From Candidatus Eiseniibacteriota bacterium (GTDB taxonomy: Bacteria > Eisenbacteria > RBG-16-71-46): DNA of 36,203 nt. The stretch is from NCBI GenBank assembly GCA_016215625.1, contig JACRIW010000023.1:1-36203 (forward strand). Reading direction: 5' to 3'. A program made the translations under genes and the position numbers. The notes under the pieces were generated by a model, which made no database searches, was not told the origin of the DNA, and saw nothing but the letters and a program-made list of their open reading frames with translations. Every line of letters begins with the position of its first letter. Position 1 is the first letter of the stretch. Shown piece by piece: positions 14,372 through 24,200 of this stretch.

Positions 14372-17300
14372 ATGTTCCGCCGCCTGATTCCGGCGCTTCT
14401 CGTCCTCGCCACCACGGCCATGCCGGCCGCCGCGCTCGAGGAATGCCGCCTGATGCGCATGCCCGACATCCAGGGCGACCGCATCGCGTTCGTCTACGCC
14501 GGTGACCTCTGGACCGTCGCCCGCACCGGAGGTGCGGCCGTCCGCCTCACGACCCACGACGGCCAGGAAGTGTTCCCGAAGTTCTCGCCCGACGGCCGCA
14601 CGATCGCGTTCACGGGCGAGTACGACGGCAACACCGACGCGTTCACGATTCCCGCCACGGGCGGCGAGCCCACCCGGCTCACGTTCCATCCCGGCGCGGA
14701 CAACGTCGCCGAGTGGTACCCCGACGGCGCGAGCATCCTCACGCGCTCGGCGCGCGCCTCGGCGCCCACGCGCTTCGACCGCTTCTTCCAGGTGAGCGCG
14801 ACGGGCGGCTTCGAGAAGATGCTCGCCCTGCCGACCGCGGGCTACGCGAGCCTGTCGGCCGATGGCAAGCTCATCGCCTTCGTCAGCCCGAGCTACGACC
14901 GCCGCACGTGGAAGCGCTACCGCGGCGGCAACGCGCCGAACATCTGGGTGTACGACTTCACCGCGAACAAGTCCGAGTGCCTCACGCGGGACTGGGCGGG
15001 GCCCGACGAGTGGCCGATGTTCCACGGCCGCACGGTCTACTACTGCTCCGATCGCGACTCGAAGATCGCGAACCTGTGGGCGTACGACCTCGACAAGAAG
15101 ACGCATCGCAAGGTCACGAACTTCACCGAGTACGACGTGAAGTGGCCGAGCGTGGGCTCCGACGCGATCGTGTTCGAGAACGGCGGCTGGCTGTGGGTGA
15201 TGGACCTGCCGAGCGAGAAGCTCGTGAAGATCTCCGTGCAGGTGCCCGACGACCGTCCCGCGACGCGCGCCGAACTGCGCAACGTGTCCGAGTGGCTCGG
15301 CGGCATGGACCTCTCGCCGTCCGCCAAGCGCGCGGTGATCGAGGCGCGCGGCGAACTCTTCACCGTGCCCGCCGAGAAGGGTGACGCGCGCAACCTGACG
15401 AACACGCCCGGCGTGCGCGAGCGCGCGCCCGTGTGGTCGCCCGACGGCAAGTGGATCGCGTACCTGTCCGATCGCAGCGGCGAGTTCGAGCTGCACGTCA
15501 TCGGCGCCGACGGCAAGTCCCCCGACCGCCAGGTGACGAAGCTCGGCAAGGGGTTCCGCTACCAGCCCGTCTGGTCGCCGGACTCGAAGAAGCTCGCGTT
15601 CTCGGACGGCGCGAACAACCTGTTCTGGGCCGACGTCGCGACCGGCAAGGCCACGCTCGTCGCCCACGACGACCGCGGGGAGATGCACGACTACACGTGG
15701 TCGGGCGACTCGCGCTGGCTCGCGTTCACGCAGCAGACGCCCGCGAACTTCCGCACGATCCGCCTGTACTCGATCGCCGACGGCAAGGTCACGCAGGTCA
15801 CGAACGGCATGCAGGACGACTTCTCACCGTCGTTCGACCCGGAAGGCAAGTACCTGTTCTTCGCCTCGTCGCGGACGTTCCGCCCCGAGTTCGGCGGATT
15901 CGAGCTCGACATGGTGTTCCGCGCGACGGACAAGCTCTACGCGATGACGCTGCGCGATTCGCTCGAGTCCCCCGTCGCACCGCTGAGCGACGAGGAGACC
16001 GGCGAAGCGGCCGATGCCGGCGCCGACAAGGGTGACGCGAAGGACAAGGGCAAGGACAAGAGCAAGGACAAGCCCGCCGACGTCGCCTGGCGCATCGATC
16101 TCGCCGGCATGGGCGAGCGCGCGGCGGAGCTGCCGGTGCCCGCGGGACGCTACGCGGGCCTGACGGCCACGAAGGGCAAGCTCGTGTTCCTGTCGGTGGA
16201 CGCGCCCGCGGATCCGGACGAGCCCGGCACGACGAGCATCCGCTACTTCGACTTCGCCGAACGCGAGACGAAGACCGTGCTCGAAGGCGTCTCCGGCGGG
16301 TACTCGCTGTCGAAGGACGGCGGCAAGCTGCTCTACCGCAAGGACGGCATGGCGGGCATCGTCGAACTCGCGGGCGGCAAGAAGGCCGGCGACGGCAAGC
16401 TCGACTTCGGCGGACTCGTCGCGTGGGTGGATCCGCGCCGCGAGTGGCTGCAGATGTACGACGAAGCGTGGCGCCTCGAACGCGACCTGTACTACGACCC
16501 GGCGATGGCCGGGCTCGACTGGGTCGCGGTCGGCAACCGCTACCGCCAGCTCGTGCCGTACGTCGCGCACCGCAGCGACCTGAACTACCTGCTCGGCGAG
16601 ATGATCGGCGAGCTGTCCACGTCGCACACGTACGTGGGCGGCGGCGACCTGCCGCAGGTCGAGCGCGTCGGCGTCGGCCTGCTCGGCGTGGACTGGGGCT
16701 ACGACGCGGCGAGCGGGCTGTACCGGTTCGACCGCATCTTCCGCGGCCGCGACTGGAACTCGAGCGTCGCCGCGCCGCTCGGCGAGCCCGGCATCGCGGT
16801 GAAGGAAGGCGAATACCTGCTCGAGGTGAACGGCCGTTCCGTGCGCGGGCCGCAGAACGTGTACGCCGCGTTCATCGGCACGAACGGCAAGCAGACCGTG
16901 ATCAAGGTCGGCGCCTCCGCGAACGACCCGAAGGCGCGCACCTACACGGTGAAGCCGATCGGCAACGAAGCTTCGCTGCGCTACGTCGCGTGGGTGCGCG
17001 CGAACTGGGAGAAGGTGCAGAAGGCCACGAACGGCCGCATCGCCTACGTGCACGTCCCGAACACCGCGATCGAAGGCATGCAGGAGTTCAGCAAGGGCTT
17101 CTATCCGCAGGTGGACCGCGACGGCATCATCGTGGACGAGCGCTTCAACGGCGGCGGCTTCATTCCGGACTTCTTCGTCGAGCGGCTCATGCGCAAGACC
17201 TGGACGTACTGGTCGGCGCGCGACGGCGCCGGCTTCCGCACGCCGGGCCAGAGCATCGACGGACCGAAGTGCATCCTCGCGAACGAGTACGCCGGCTCGG

Positions 17301-17632
17301 GCGGCGACGCGTTCCCGTTCTACTTCCGCCAGCAGGGCGTCGGGCCGGTGATCGGCAAGCGCACGTGGGGCGGTCTCGTCGGCATCAGCCGCGACCTGCC
17401 GCTCGTGGACGGCGGCTCGGTGACGATTCCCGACTTCGGGATCTACTCGACCGACGGCCAGTGGATGATCGAGAACCACGGCGTGGACCCCGACATCGAG
17501 GTCGAGAACACGCCCGAGTCCATGGTGAACGGCCAGGACCTGCAGCTCGAGAAGGCGATCCAGTGGTCGCTCGAACAGCTGCAGAAGAACCCGGTCAAAC
17601 GCCCCGCGCGCCCGCCGTACAAGAAGCAGTGA
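14372..17632 (+). CDS. secreted tricorn-like S41 peptidase
   Basis: A 1086-residue protein, the size of tricorn protease. It has a signal peptide (MFRRLIPALLVLATTAMPAAA). Two beta-propellers of PD40/WD40-like repeats follow (about 25-690; recurring SPDGKxIAFxSD blocks such as SPDGRTIAFTGEYDG and SPDGKWIAYLSDRSG). Then come the C1 helical domain, a PDZ domain (about 770-870, LLEVNGRSVRGPQNVYAAF) and the S41 catalytic core. Residues matching the tricorn tetrad are visible: S751-H752 (STSHTYV), S976 (YAGSGGDAFPFYF) and E1034 (MIENHGVDPDIEV). It probably degrades peptides outside the cytoplasm. A Lys/Asp-rich linker (about 550-570) is a 12-bp repeat. The start has an AGGAG site, and a strong terminator follows the stop. 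Confidence 0.95.
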   Translation: MFRRLIPALLVLATTAMPAAALEECRLMRMPDIQGDRIAFVYAGDLWTVARTGGAAVRLTTHDGQEVFPKFSPDGRTIAFTGEYDGNTDAFTIPATGGEPTRLTFHPGADNVAEWYPDGASILTRSARASAPTRFDRFFQVSATGGFEKMLALPTAGYASLSADGKLIAFVSPSYDRRTWKRYRGGNAPNIWVYDFTANKSECLTRDWAGPDEWPMFHGRTVYYCSDRDSKIANLWAYDLDKKTHRKVTNFTEYDVKWPSVGSDAIVFENGGWLWVMDLPSEKLVKISVQVPDDRPATRAELRNVSEWLGGMDLSPSAKRAVIEARGELFTVPAEKGDARNLTNTPGVRERAPVWSPDGKWIAYLSDRSGEFELHVIGADGKSPDRQVTKLGKGFRYQPVWSPDSKKLAFSDGANNLFWADVATGKATLVAHDDRGEMHDYTWSGDSRWLAFTQQTPANFRTIRLYSIADGKVTQVTNGMQDDFSPSFDPEGKYLFFASSRTFRPEFGGFELDMVFRATDKLYAMTLRDSLESPVAPLSDEETGEAADAGADKGDAKDKGKDKSKDKPADVAWRIDLAGMGERAAELPVPAGRYAGLTATKGKLVFLSVDAPADPDEPGTTSIRYFDFAERETKTVLEGVSGGYSLSKDGGKLLYRKDGMAGIVELAGGKKAGDGKLDFGGLVAWVDPRREWLQMYDEAWRLERDLYYDPAMAGLDWVAVGNRYRQLVPYVAHRSDLNYLLGEMIGELSTSHTYVGGGDLPQVERVGVGLLGVDWGYDAASGLYRFDRIFRGRDWNSSVAAPLGEPGIAVKEGEYLLEVNGRSVRGPQNVYAAFIGTNGKQTVIKVGASANDPKARTYTVKPIGNEASLRYVAWVRANWEKVQKATNGRIAYVHVPNTAIEGMQEFSKGFYPQVDRDGIIVDERFNGGGFIPDFFVERLMRKTWTYWSARDGAGFRTPGQSIDGPKCILANEYAGSGGDAFPFYFRQQGVGPVIGKRTWGGLVGISRDLPLVDGGSVTIPDFGIYSTDGQWMIENHGVDPDIEVENTPESMVNGQDLQLEKAIQWSLEQLQKNPVKRPARPPYKKQ
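16040..16075 (+). repeat. 12-bp tandem repeat in the S41 protease linker
   Basis: AAGGACAAGGGC, AAGGACAAGAGC and AAGGACAAGCCC are three consecutive units encoding KDK(G/S/P), a charged flexible linker between the second propeller blades of the protease. Confidence 0.8.
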
Positions 17633-17666
17633 CGCGCTGAGCGTCCGGCGCACGGGCTGAAGCGCG

Positions 17667-17699
17667 AAGGCCCCGCTCCCGTTCGAGGAGCGGGGCCTT
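17667..17699. terminator. bidirectional intrinsic terminator
   Basis: AAGGCCCCGCTCC (17667-17679) and GGAGCGGGGCCTT (17687-17699) form a perfect 13-bp stem around a 7-base loop, followed by TTCGC. It lies between the convergent S41 protease and ABC permease genes and should serve both. Confidence 0.8.
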
Positions 17700-17722
17700 T
17701 CGCGTGCGCGCCGCGCGCGCCG

Positions 17723-19327
17723 TCAGGCGCGCACCTGGCGTTCGCGTCCCGCCCATGCGGCCACGAACAGCGCCACCGTGAGTCCCGCGTAGAGCGACCA
17801 CAGCGGGCCGCTGCGCGCCGCCGTGACGCCGGTGTAGTCGAAGAGCGGCACGGCGTGCATCGGGCCCATGTACCAGAGGAACAGCCAGAGCACTTCGAAG
17901 AAGCGCGAGCTGCCGCTCCACACGCCGAGCGCCGTCGCGAGCGCGGACGCGAACGCCGCGCCGAGCGCCCAGCCGCCGAAGGACGCGAAGTCGCCGGCGA
18001 GCGCGAAGCGCACGAGCGCCGGAGCGCCCATCGCGAGGCCGACGCACACCCCTGCGAGCCACGCGCCCGGCAACAGCCGCGCCACGGGGCGCGCGCACGA
18101 GAACAGCACGCTCGCGACGCCGTCGCGGCGTTCGCGCTGGCCGGCGGCCGACCACACGAACACCGGCCAGAACGGCGCGACGGGGAGCCAGCCCGCCTTC
18201 ACGTGCGCGATCGGCGCGAACAGCTGCCCGCCGAGCAGCACGAGCGCGCCGCCCCACCACCACCACGTCTGTCCGTGCAGCGCGAGGAGCAGCTCGGCGC
18301 GGAGCACGCCGAGGAACGCGGGACCGCGGCGCGCGGGCGACAGCGTCGCCGCCGTGACGGCCGGCGCGCCTTCGGGGCGCCGTGCCGGACGCGCGAACGG
18401 CCAGCGCAACGGCACGCCGCGCGTGAGCGGTGAGCGCGGCGCGTTCTCGAAGCGGTCGAAGAGCACGCCCGCGAGGCCCACCAGCGAAGCGGCGATCGCG
18501 CACCACAGGATGCGGGACCCCACCGCCTCCGCGGTCCACGCGAGCCCCTTCCAGGGGAACGTGCTCAACAGGACGCCGCGGTACTTCGGATTCACGTTCA
18601 CGCCGACGTTCATGTCGCCGGGCTTCGTCGCGGCGCTCGGGTCGAACGCCTTGAGCCCTTCGAACACCTGCGTGGTCACCGTGTGCGCTCCGGTCACGTC
18701 GCGCCAGGGACTCGCCCCCGGCGTGTCGAGACCGCCCATCATCATCAGCATGCCGAACGCGAAGAACCAGACGACGTTCCCGAGTCCTCCGCGCAGGAGC
18801 GGCACGCAGTCGAAGAGCACGGCGCTCGCCGCAGCGAACAGCGCCACGGGCACGGTGAGGAGCACGAACGGCAGCAGCGTCGCGAGCACGTCCACGCGGC
18901 GGTCCTCGCCGAGCAGCTGCTGCGTCACGAGCGCGGCCACCGCCGAGACGGCGGCCATGGACATCAGGATCGCGAAGCTGCTGAGGGTCTTCGAGGCGAG
19001 GTACTCGATCCGTCCGACGCGCGTGGCCGCGAGCACCGCGCCGACGCCCGTGCGGCGATCGCGTTCGACCGAGCCCTTCACGAGGTAGTGCCCGACCATC
19101 ATGAAGTAGAGCCCGGTGAGCAGCGCGCTCAGCGTACCGACCCACGCGGCGCCGTACACCGGCCGGTACACCTCGCTCATCACGAACGTGCGGTAGCTCG
19201 AGCCGTTCGCGGGCAGCATGCCGGCGCCGAGATACACCATCACCGCCATGCTCACGAGGTAGCCCGTGCCGCGCGTGCGCTCGAGGAAGTCGCCGAGCGC
19301 GAGCCGGGCCGTGCGCGACGCGTTCAC
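17723..19327 (-). CDS. ABC-2-type transporter permease
   Basis: A 534-residue integral membrane protein with about twelve hydrophobic segments in two halves: residues about 22-320 (YLVSMAVMVYLGAGMLPANG, ALLTGLYFMMVGHYLV, LLPFVLLTVPVALFAAASAV, NVVWFFAFGMLMMMGG) and about 365-530 (WWWWGGALVLLGGQLFAPIA, RFFEVLWLFLWYMGP). A soluble segment with FDPSAATKPGDMNVGVN lies between them. It starts with GTG at 19327, overlapping the ATPase stop by 4 bp (GTGA), so the two are translationally coupled. This is the GldA/NosY-type ABC-2 architecture used for export or membrane-protein complexes. The length, about twice a standard six-helix ABC-2 permease, suggests a fused pair. The substrate is not evident. 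Confidence 0.85.
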   Translation of the reverse strand: MNASRTARLALGDFLERTRGTGYLVSMAVMVYLGAGMLPANGSSYRTFVMSEVYRPVYGAAWVGTLSALLTGLYFMMVGHYLVKGSVERDRRTGVGAVLAATRVGRIEYLASKTLSSFAILMSMAAVSAVAALVTQQLLGEDRRVDVLATLLPFVLLTVPVALFAAASAVLFDCVPLLRGGLGNVVWFFAFGMLMMMGGLDTPGASPWRDVTGAHTVTTQVFEGLKAFDPSAATKPGDMNVGVNVNPKYRGVLLSTFPWKGLAWTAEAVGSRILWCAIAASLVGLAGVLFDRFENAPRSPLTRGVPLRWPFARPARRPEGAPAVTAATLSPARRGPAFLGVLRAELLLALHGQTWWWWGGALVLLGGQLFAPIAHVKAGWLPVAPFWPVFVWSAAGQRERRDGVASVLFSCARPVARLLPGAWLAGVCVGLAMGAPALVRFALAGDFASFGGWALGAAFASALATALGVWSGSSRFFEVLWLFLWYMGPMHAVPLFDYTGVTAARSGPLWSLYAGLTVALFVAAWAGRERQVRA

Positions 19328-20226
19328 GGCCGCGCTCCCGCGTGCGCGTCGCGTTCTTCGCGCTCGCCGCGCACGAGCGCGAGGTACGCGTCCTCGAGCG
19401 TGGGCGCGACCGCCTTCGCGTCCGGGCGCGGAGTCTCGTCCGCGACCACGCGCAGCAGCACGTCGGGCCCGCGCCGCATCGCCGCACCGACGCGCCAGAA
19501 GCGGCGCGCGTCGTCGAGGTGCTCCGCACGCACGGCCAGCTCCCACACGCGCCCTTCGACGCGCGCGAGCAGCTCGTCCGGGGTGCCGTGCGCGACGAGC
19601 CGGCCCTCGTGGATGAGCGCGATGTGCGCCGCGGTCGCCTCGACGTCGGACACGATGTGCGTGGAGAGCAGCACGACGCGCTCGCCCGACAGTTCGCCGA
19701 GCAGATTGCGCAGCCGCACGCGCTCTTCCGGATCCAGCCCCGCGGTGGGCTCGTCCACGATCAGCACGCGCGGATCGTTGAGCAGCGCCTGCGCGATGCC
19801 GACACGCTGGCGCATGCCGCCCGAATAGCCGCCGAGCGGGCGGTGCGCGGCCTCGGTCAGGTTCACGAGTTCGAGCAGCTCGGCGATGCGCGTCTTCGCC
19901 GCGCGCGCGTCGAGCCCCTTGGCCGCCGCGAGGTACTCGAGGAACTCGATCGCCGAGAGCTGGGGGTACACGCCGAAGTCCTGCGGCAGGTAACCGAGCA
20001 CGTCGCGCAGCGCGTCGGGCTGCTTCGCGAGGTCGGCGCCGTCCCACGAGACGCGGCCCTCGGTCGGGCGCGTGAGCGTGGCGAGGATGCGCATGAGCGT
20101 GGACTTGCCGGCGCCGTTCGGGCCGAGCAGGCCGGTCAGGCCCGGTTCGAGCGTGAGCGTGAACTGCGAGAGCGCCCAGCCGCGGCCGGGATAACGCTTG
20201 CCGACACCTTCGATCACGAGCGCCAC
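19324..20226 (-). CDS. ABC transporter ATP-binding protein
   Basis: A 300-residue ABC ATPase of the CcmA/NatA/GldA type. Walker A GPNGAGKST (about 35-43), Q-loop YLPQDFGVYPQ, signature GGYSGGMRQRVGIAQALL, Walker B VLIVDEPTAGLDP and H-loop LLSTHIVSDVE are all present. The extra C-terminal region (about 220-300) resembles the regulatory tail common in exporters of this class. The permease gene follows with a 4-bp overlap. Together they form one exporter, energised by ATP at the cytoplasmic face. The secreted-protein gene upstream on the same strand (20296-21156, 69-bp gap) may be co-transcribed. Confidence 0.95.
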   Translation of the reverse strand: MALVIEGVGKRYPGRGWALSQFTLTLEPGLTGLLGPNGAGKSTLMRILATLTRPTEGRVSWDGADLAKQPDALRDVLGYLPQDFGVYPQLSAIEFLEYLAAAKGLDARAAKTRIAELLELVNLTEAAHRPLGGYSGGMRQRVGIAQALLNDPRVLIVDEPTAGLDPEERVRLRNLLGELSGERVVLLSTHIVSDVEATAAHIALIHEGRLVAHGTPDELLARVEGRVWELAVRAEHLDDARRFWRVGAAMRRGPDVLLRVVADETPRPDAKAVAPTLEDAYLALVRGEREERDAHAGARP

Positions 20227-20295
20227 GGGGAGCCTCCGGAGGATGCAGGTGGAGGCACGCCTACGCGCGTTCGCGTGCGCGGGTTGCGGGGGCGG

Positions 20296-21156
20296 CTACT
20301 TCTTCGTGCTGTTGCGCAGCCCGTTCGCGAAGCCGTCGAGGCTCACGCCGATCCCGAGCTTCGCCCTCAGCCCGTCCGCTCCCACGCTGCCGTCGGTGTC
20401 GACGTCCACGTCGAGGAACGCCCAGACGAGCCGCGCACGCTCGACCGCCGCGGGCTTCGGCGCGGGCTTCGCGCCCGGCTTGGCCGCCGGAGCGGGCGGT
20501 GGCGCCGGCGGCGCCGGCACTCGCATCAGCGACCCGACGAGCGACATGCGGACGTCCCAGCGCCCGCTCGCCGCGTCGTACCCGAACGTCTCGTCGCGCC
20601 CCTTGCCGAAGCCGAGCGACGAACCCGCGAGCGCTCCGCTCGTGCGCACGAAATCCGCGCGCAACTTCGAGACCGTGAGGAACTCCTGCCCGCCCGAACG
20701 CGTGAGCAGGTAGGCGCCGCGCCAGCCGATCCGGAACGCGACGCCAGAGTTGCCCTTGAGCAGCGCCTCGAGCGGCAGCTCGAGCGCGACGCCCGAGGTC
20801 ATCTCGAGCATCGGGAACTCCTCGTAAAGCATGCCTTCGAGCGCGGGCCCGAGGATGCGCTCGTCGGTCGCGAGTCCCCCGGAGAGCCGCAGCGCGGGCT
20901 TGCGTCCCTTGCCGAGCGGCAGGTCGAGCACGCGGAAGTCCACGTCGAGCCCGCCGGTGTACGACGTGCCGTACGAGAGCCCGAGCGTGTCGGCGCCGAT
21001 CGCGTGCATGCGCTCGACGCCGCGGGCGAAGAAGACGGACAGTTCGAAGCGCTCGTCTTCGGCCTGCGCACGCGCCGGCGGCGCGAGGAACGGCAGAGCC
21101 ACGAGCACGAGTGCGGCGACCAGCGCGAACGGAGCGCGCGAGGGCGCATGACGCAT
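20296..21156 (-). CDS. secreted protein of unknown function
   Basis: A 286-residue protein with a signal peptide (MRHAPSRAPFALVAALVLVA, cleavage near ARAQ about residue 31). I do not recognise the family. The mature part alternates polar and hydrophobic residues (FELSVFFARGVERMHAIGAD, LRLSGGLATDERILGPALEG, SGVAFRIGWRGAYLLTRSGG), which suggests an outer-membrane beta-barrel or porin-like fold. A Pro/Ala/Lys-rich linker (about 215-240) separates a final strand pair containing WAFLDVDVDTDG and KLGIGVSLDGF. The ATG at 21156 was chosen for the signal peptide; the open frame extends far upstream as a shadow over the helicase. It could work with the ABC exporter encoded downstream. Confidence 0.75.
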   Translation of the reverse strand: MRHAPSRAPFALVAALVLVALPFLAPPARAQAEDERFELSVFFARGVERMHAIGADTLGLSYGTSYTGGLDVDFRVLDLPLGKGRKPALRLSGGLATDERILGPALEGMLYEEFPMLEMTSGVALELPLEALLKGNSGVAFRIGWRGAYLLTRSGGQEFLTVSKLRADFVRTSGALAGSSLGFGKGRDETFGYDAASGRWDVRMSLVGSLMRVPAPPAPPPAPAAKPGAKPAPKPAAVERARLVWAFLDVDVDTDGSVGADGLRAKLGIGVSLDGFANGLRNSTKK

Positions 21157-21287
21157 GACGCCTCCTTGCGGGGAGTCGAGCGCCAGGCCCGAGGGGGAGC
21201 CGGCGAAGACCTGACCGATGCGACCATTCGGTCCATCGGGTCGCGGCCCGGTTATCGGCCGCGGCCCGTCCGGCCTCCAGCGCCGAG

Positions 21288-24200
21288 TCAGTCCGAGAGC
21301 AGGTAGTCCAGGTCGGCCCGCGTGAGCGCCCGGGCGAACCCGTCCTCGCCCAGCACGTCCTTGACCATGGCCGCCTTGCGCTGCTGCAGCTCGAAGATGC
21401 GTTCCTCGATCGTGCCCTCGGTGAGCAGCTTGTACGCGGTCACCGAGCGCGTCTGCCCGATGCGGTGCGTCCGGTCGATGGCCTGCGCCTCGACCGCCGG
21501 GTTCCACCACGGGTCGAACAGCACGACGTCGCTCGCGGCGGTCAGGTTGAGGCCCGTGCCGCCGGCCTTGAGCGAGACGAGGAACACGCACGGCGAGGGG
21601 TCGTCGCCGAACGCCTGCACGACGTTCGCGCGCTCCTTCGTGCTCGTGCTGCCCGTGAGCATGTGGTACGGCACCTCGCGCTTGCGGCACGCCTCCTCGA
21701 TCAGCTTGAGGCACTCGACGAACTGGGAGAACACGAGCACCTTGCGCCCTTCCGCGAGGATCGGTTCGAGCAGTTCGAACAGCGCGTCGAACTTGCCCGA
21801 GCCGAGCGCGCGGTCGCCGCCCGCGAGCGCGGGATGACAGCAGATCTGCCGCAGCCGCGTGAGCAGCGCGAGGATCACGATCTTCTGCTTGGCGATGCCC
21901 TGCTCGCCCGCGCCGAGCGTGCGCACGAGTTCGCGCCCGCGCACGAGTTCGGCGAGGTAGAGCTTGCGCTGGCCCGGTGTCATCTCGCAGTCGAGGCGCT
22001 CCTCGATCCGCGGCGGCAGGTCCTGCGCCACCTGCTCCTTGAGACGGCGCAGCAGCACCGGGCGCAATCGCGCGGACAGCAGCCGGCGCGAATGCGGCGG
22101 CGCGTCGGGGCGGTCGTAGCGCGCGACGAACCTGGAACGCGCCCCGAGGTAGCCCGGATTCACGAACGACAGGATGCTCCACAGGTCGAGCGCGCGGTTC
22201 TCGAGCGGCGTGCCCGTGAGCGCGAGCCGGTGACGCGCGCGCAGAGACTGCGCCGCCTTCGTCACCACCGCGTCCGGGTTCTTGATGTTCTGCGCCTCAT
22301 CGAGGATCACCGCGTGCAGCTCGAGTTCCTTCCAGCGTTCGGCGTCGCGGCGCAGCAGCGCGTAGTTCGTGACCACGAGGTCGTGGTCGCCCGCGGTGCC
22401 GAGGCGCGCGCGGCGGTCGCGCCCGCTCGTGAGCGCGAGCACGCGCAGGTTCGGCGCGAAGCGCGCGGCCTCGCGCTCCCAGTTGTGCACGACCGAGGCG
22501 GGGCACACGACGAGCGACGGCGCCACGGGTCCCCCGCTCGCGGCGGCGTCGCGCGCGCGCATCTCGAGCAGCCACGCGAGCGCCTGCACGGTCTTGCCGA
22601 GGCCCATGTCGTCGGCGAGCACGGCGCCGAGCCCCATGCCGCTCGTCCACGCGAGGAAGTCGAGACCGTCCTGCTGGTACGGGCGCAGCGTCGCGGTCAG
22701 TCCCGCGGGCGTGCCCGCGGACGGAACGCCCTGGAACGCGGCCATCGCCTCGCGGATGCGCGTGACGTTGGCGCGGGTGTGTTCGTCGGCGCCGGCCTCC
22801 TCGAGCACGTCGAGGCTGCCCGCGCGCACCTGCGCGAGTTGCCACGCCGAAATCTGCTGCTCGACGCCGTCGGCCTCGAGTCCGAGATCGGCGTGCGCCG
22901 CGGCGACCGCGTCCTGGCTCTCCGCGTCCTCGCGCCGCACCCAGCCGCTCGCGAGCCGCACGAAGCCTTCGCGCGCCGCGCGCAGCTTGGCGAGATCGGC
23001 TTCCGTGAGCGCCATGCCTTCCGCTTCCCACTCGGCCTTCACCTTCAGCCAGTCCATGCCGCTCGCGACGACCGACACGCGCGTGCGCACCGTGCGCGAG
23101 CCTTCGAGCAGCCGCTGCACTTCGCGGTTGCCGTACCACGTCACGCCCGCCGGGCGCTCGGCCCAGCACTCCTCGAGCGCCATGGCCGTGCGCGCGTTGA
23201 GGCGCAGCCACCAGCCGGTGTGCCCGTCGGGCTCGAGCGTCGGCGAACCGCCCGGGCCGCGCTTGTCGCCGCGCGAGACGCCGAGCTTCTCGATCCACGC
23301 GAGCGCCGGCGCGACACGCGCGGCCTCCGGCACCTCGCGCCAAGGCGACAGCGCGGCGCCCTCTTGTTCGCCCGCCGATGCCGCGGCCTCTTCCTCGGAG
23401 CCGGGCGCCGGAATCGCGTCCGCCGGCGGCGGCTGCATGTGCTCGAGCGTCACCTCGGGCCGTGGCGCGGCGCCGTCGGCCGCGCGCTCCCAGCCCGTCC
23501 GCGGCGTGTACTCGAACAGCCGCGCGCTCTCGTCGAGCACGCCGCCGGGCTTCCACGCGGGATCGCCGGCGAGCGCGTACACGCGCACCTGGAGCCAGTC
23601 GGACTCGCGCAGGTCGAGCGCGACGATCGGGCGCGCGTCGTGCACGCGCGTGAGCTGGCCGAGCGCGCCCGCGACCGTCGCGAAGCGCGACGCGAGCTGG
23701 TCGAGCATCGCGCCGTCCTCGCGCTTGAGCGGCAGGCCGTGCATTTCCACGAGCGTGCGCACGACGTCGCGCGGCGGCTCCTCGACGACGCGGTGGAACG
23801 CGCCGCCGATCAGCGCGATCGTCGGATGCGACGCGAGCCCGGTGTTTTCGGACGCCCACAGGAGCGCGTCCGGCATGGGCCGCGCCTCGCCCTCGCCGTT
23901 CACGAGCGCGAGCGACAGCCGCAGCTCGCCTTCCTCGAGATGGCACTCCGGCACCATGCGCAGGTCGTCGCCCTCGAAGTCCACGCGCGCGCCCGGCGTC
24001 ACGCCGGCTCGCGCCGCGAGCGTCGCGGGCAGGTCGGAACTCCACTGCACGAACGGCGAGCCCGCCGCGCGATCCATGAGCGCGTTGAGCTGGGCGTTCG
24101 CGAGCGCCGCGGGCTGCGAGGAGTACGGCAGCGCGTAGGACAGCTCGCCCTCGGTGAGCATGCGCAACAGCCGGGCCTGCGGCGGCGACAGCAGCTGCGG

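Noticed and set aside
14118..14387. Small plus-strand frame before the S41 protease
   Set aside because: It overlaps the S41 start, has no Shine-Dalgarno and becomes Pro/Arg-rich; chance frame in GC-rich DNA.
10840..14484. A 1214-codon open frame on the minus strand
   Set aside because: Only the part below 12336 codes (HD-GYP). The upstream part is an arginine-rich shadow of the HEAT gene in another frame, and the 4-bp overlap at 12333-12336 fixes the start.
20296..22182. Long minus-strand frame across the secreted protein and helicase
   Set aside because: The part above 21156 is a shadow of the helicase in another frame; the signal peptide at 21156 marks the true start.
23941..23960. A further TGGCAC match as a sigma-54 promoter
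   Set aside because: It lies inside the helicase gene, and the position for GC at -12 is not GC.
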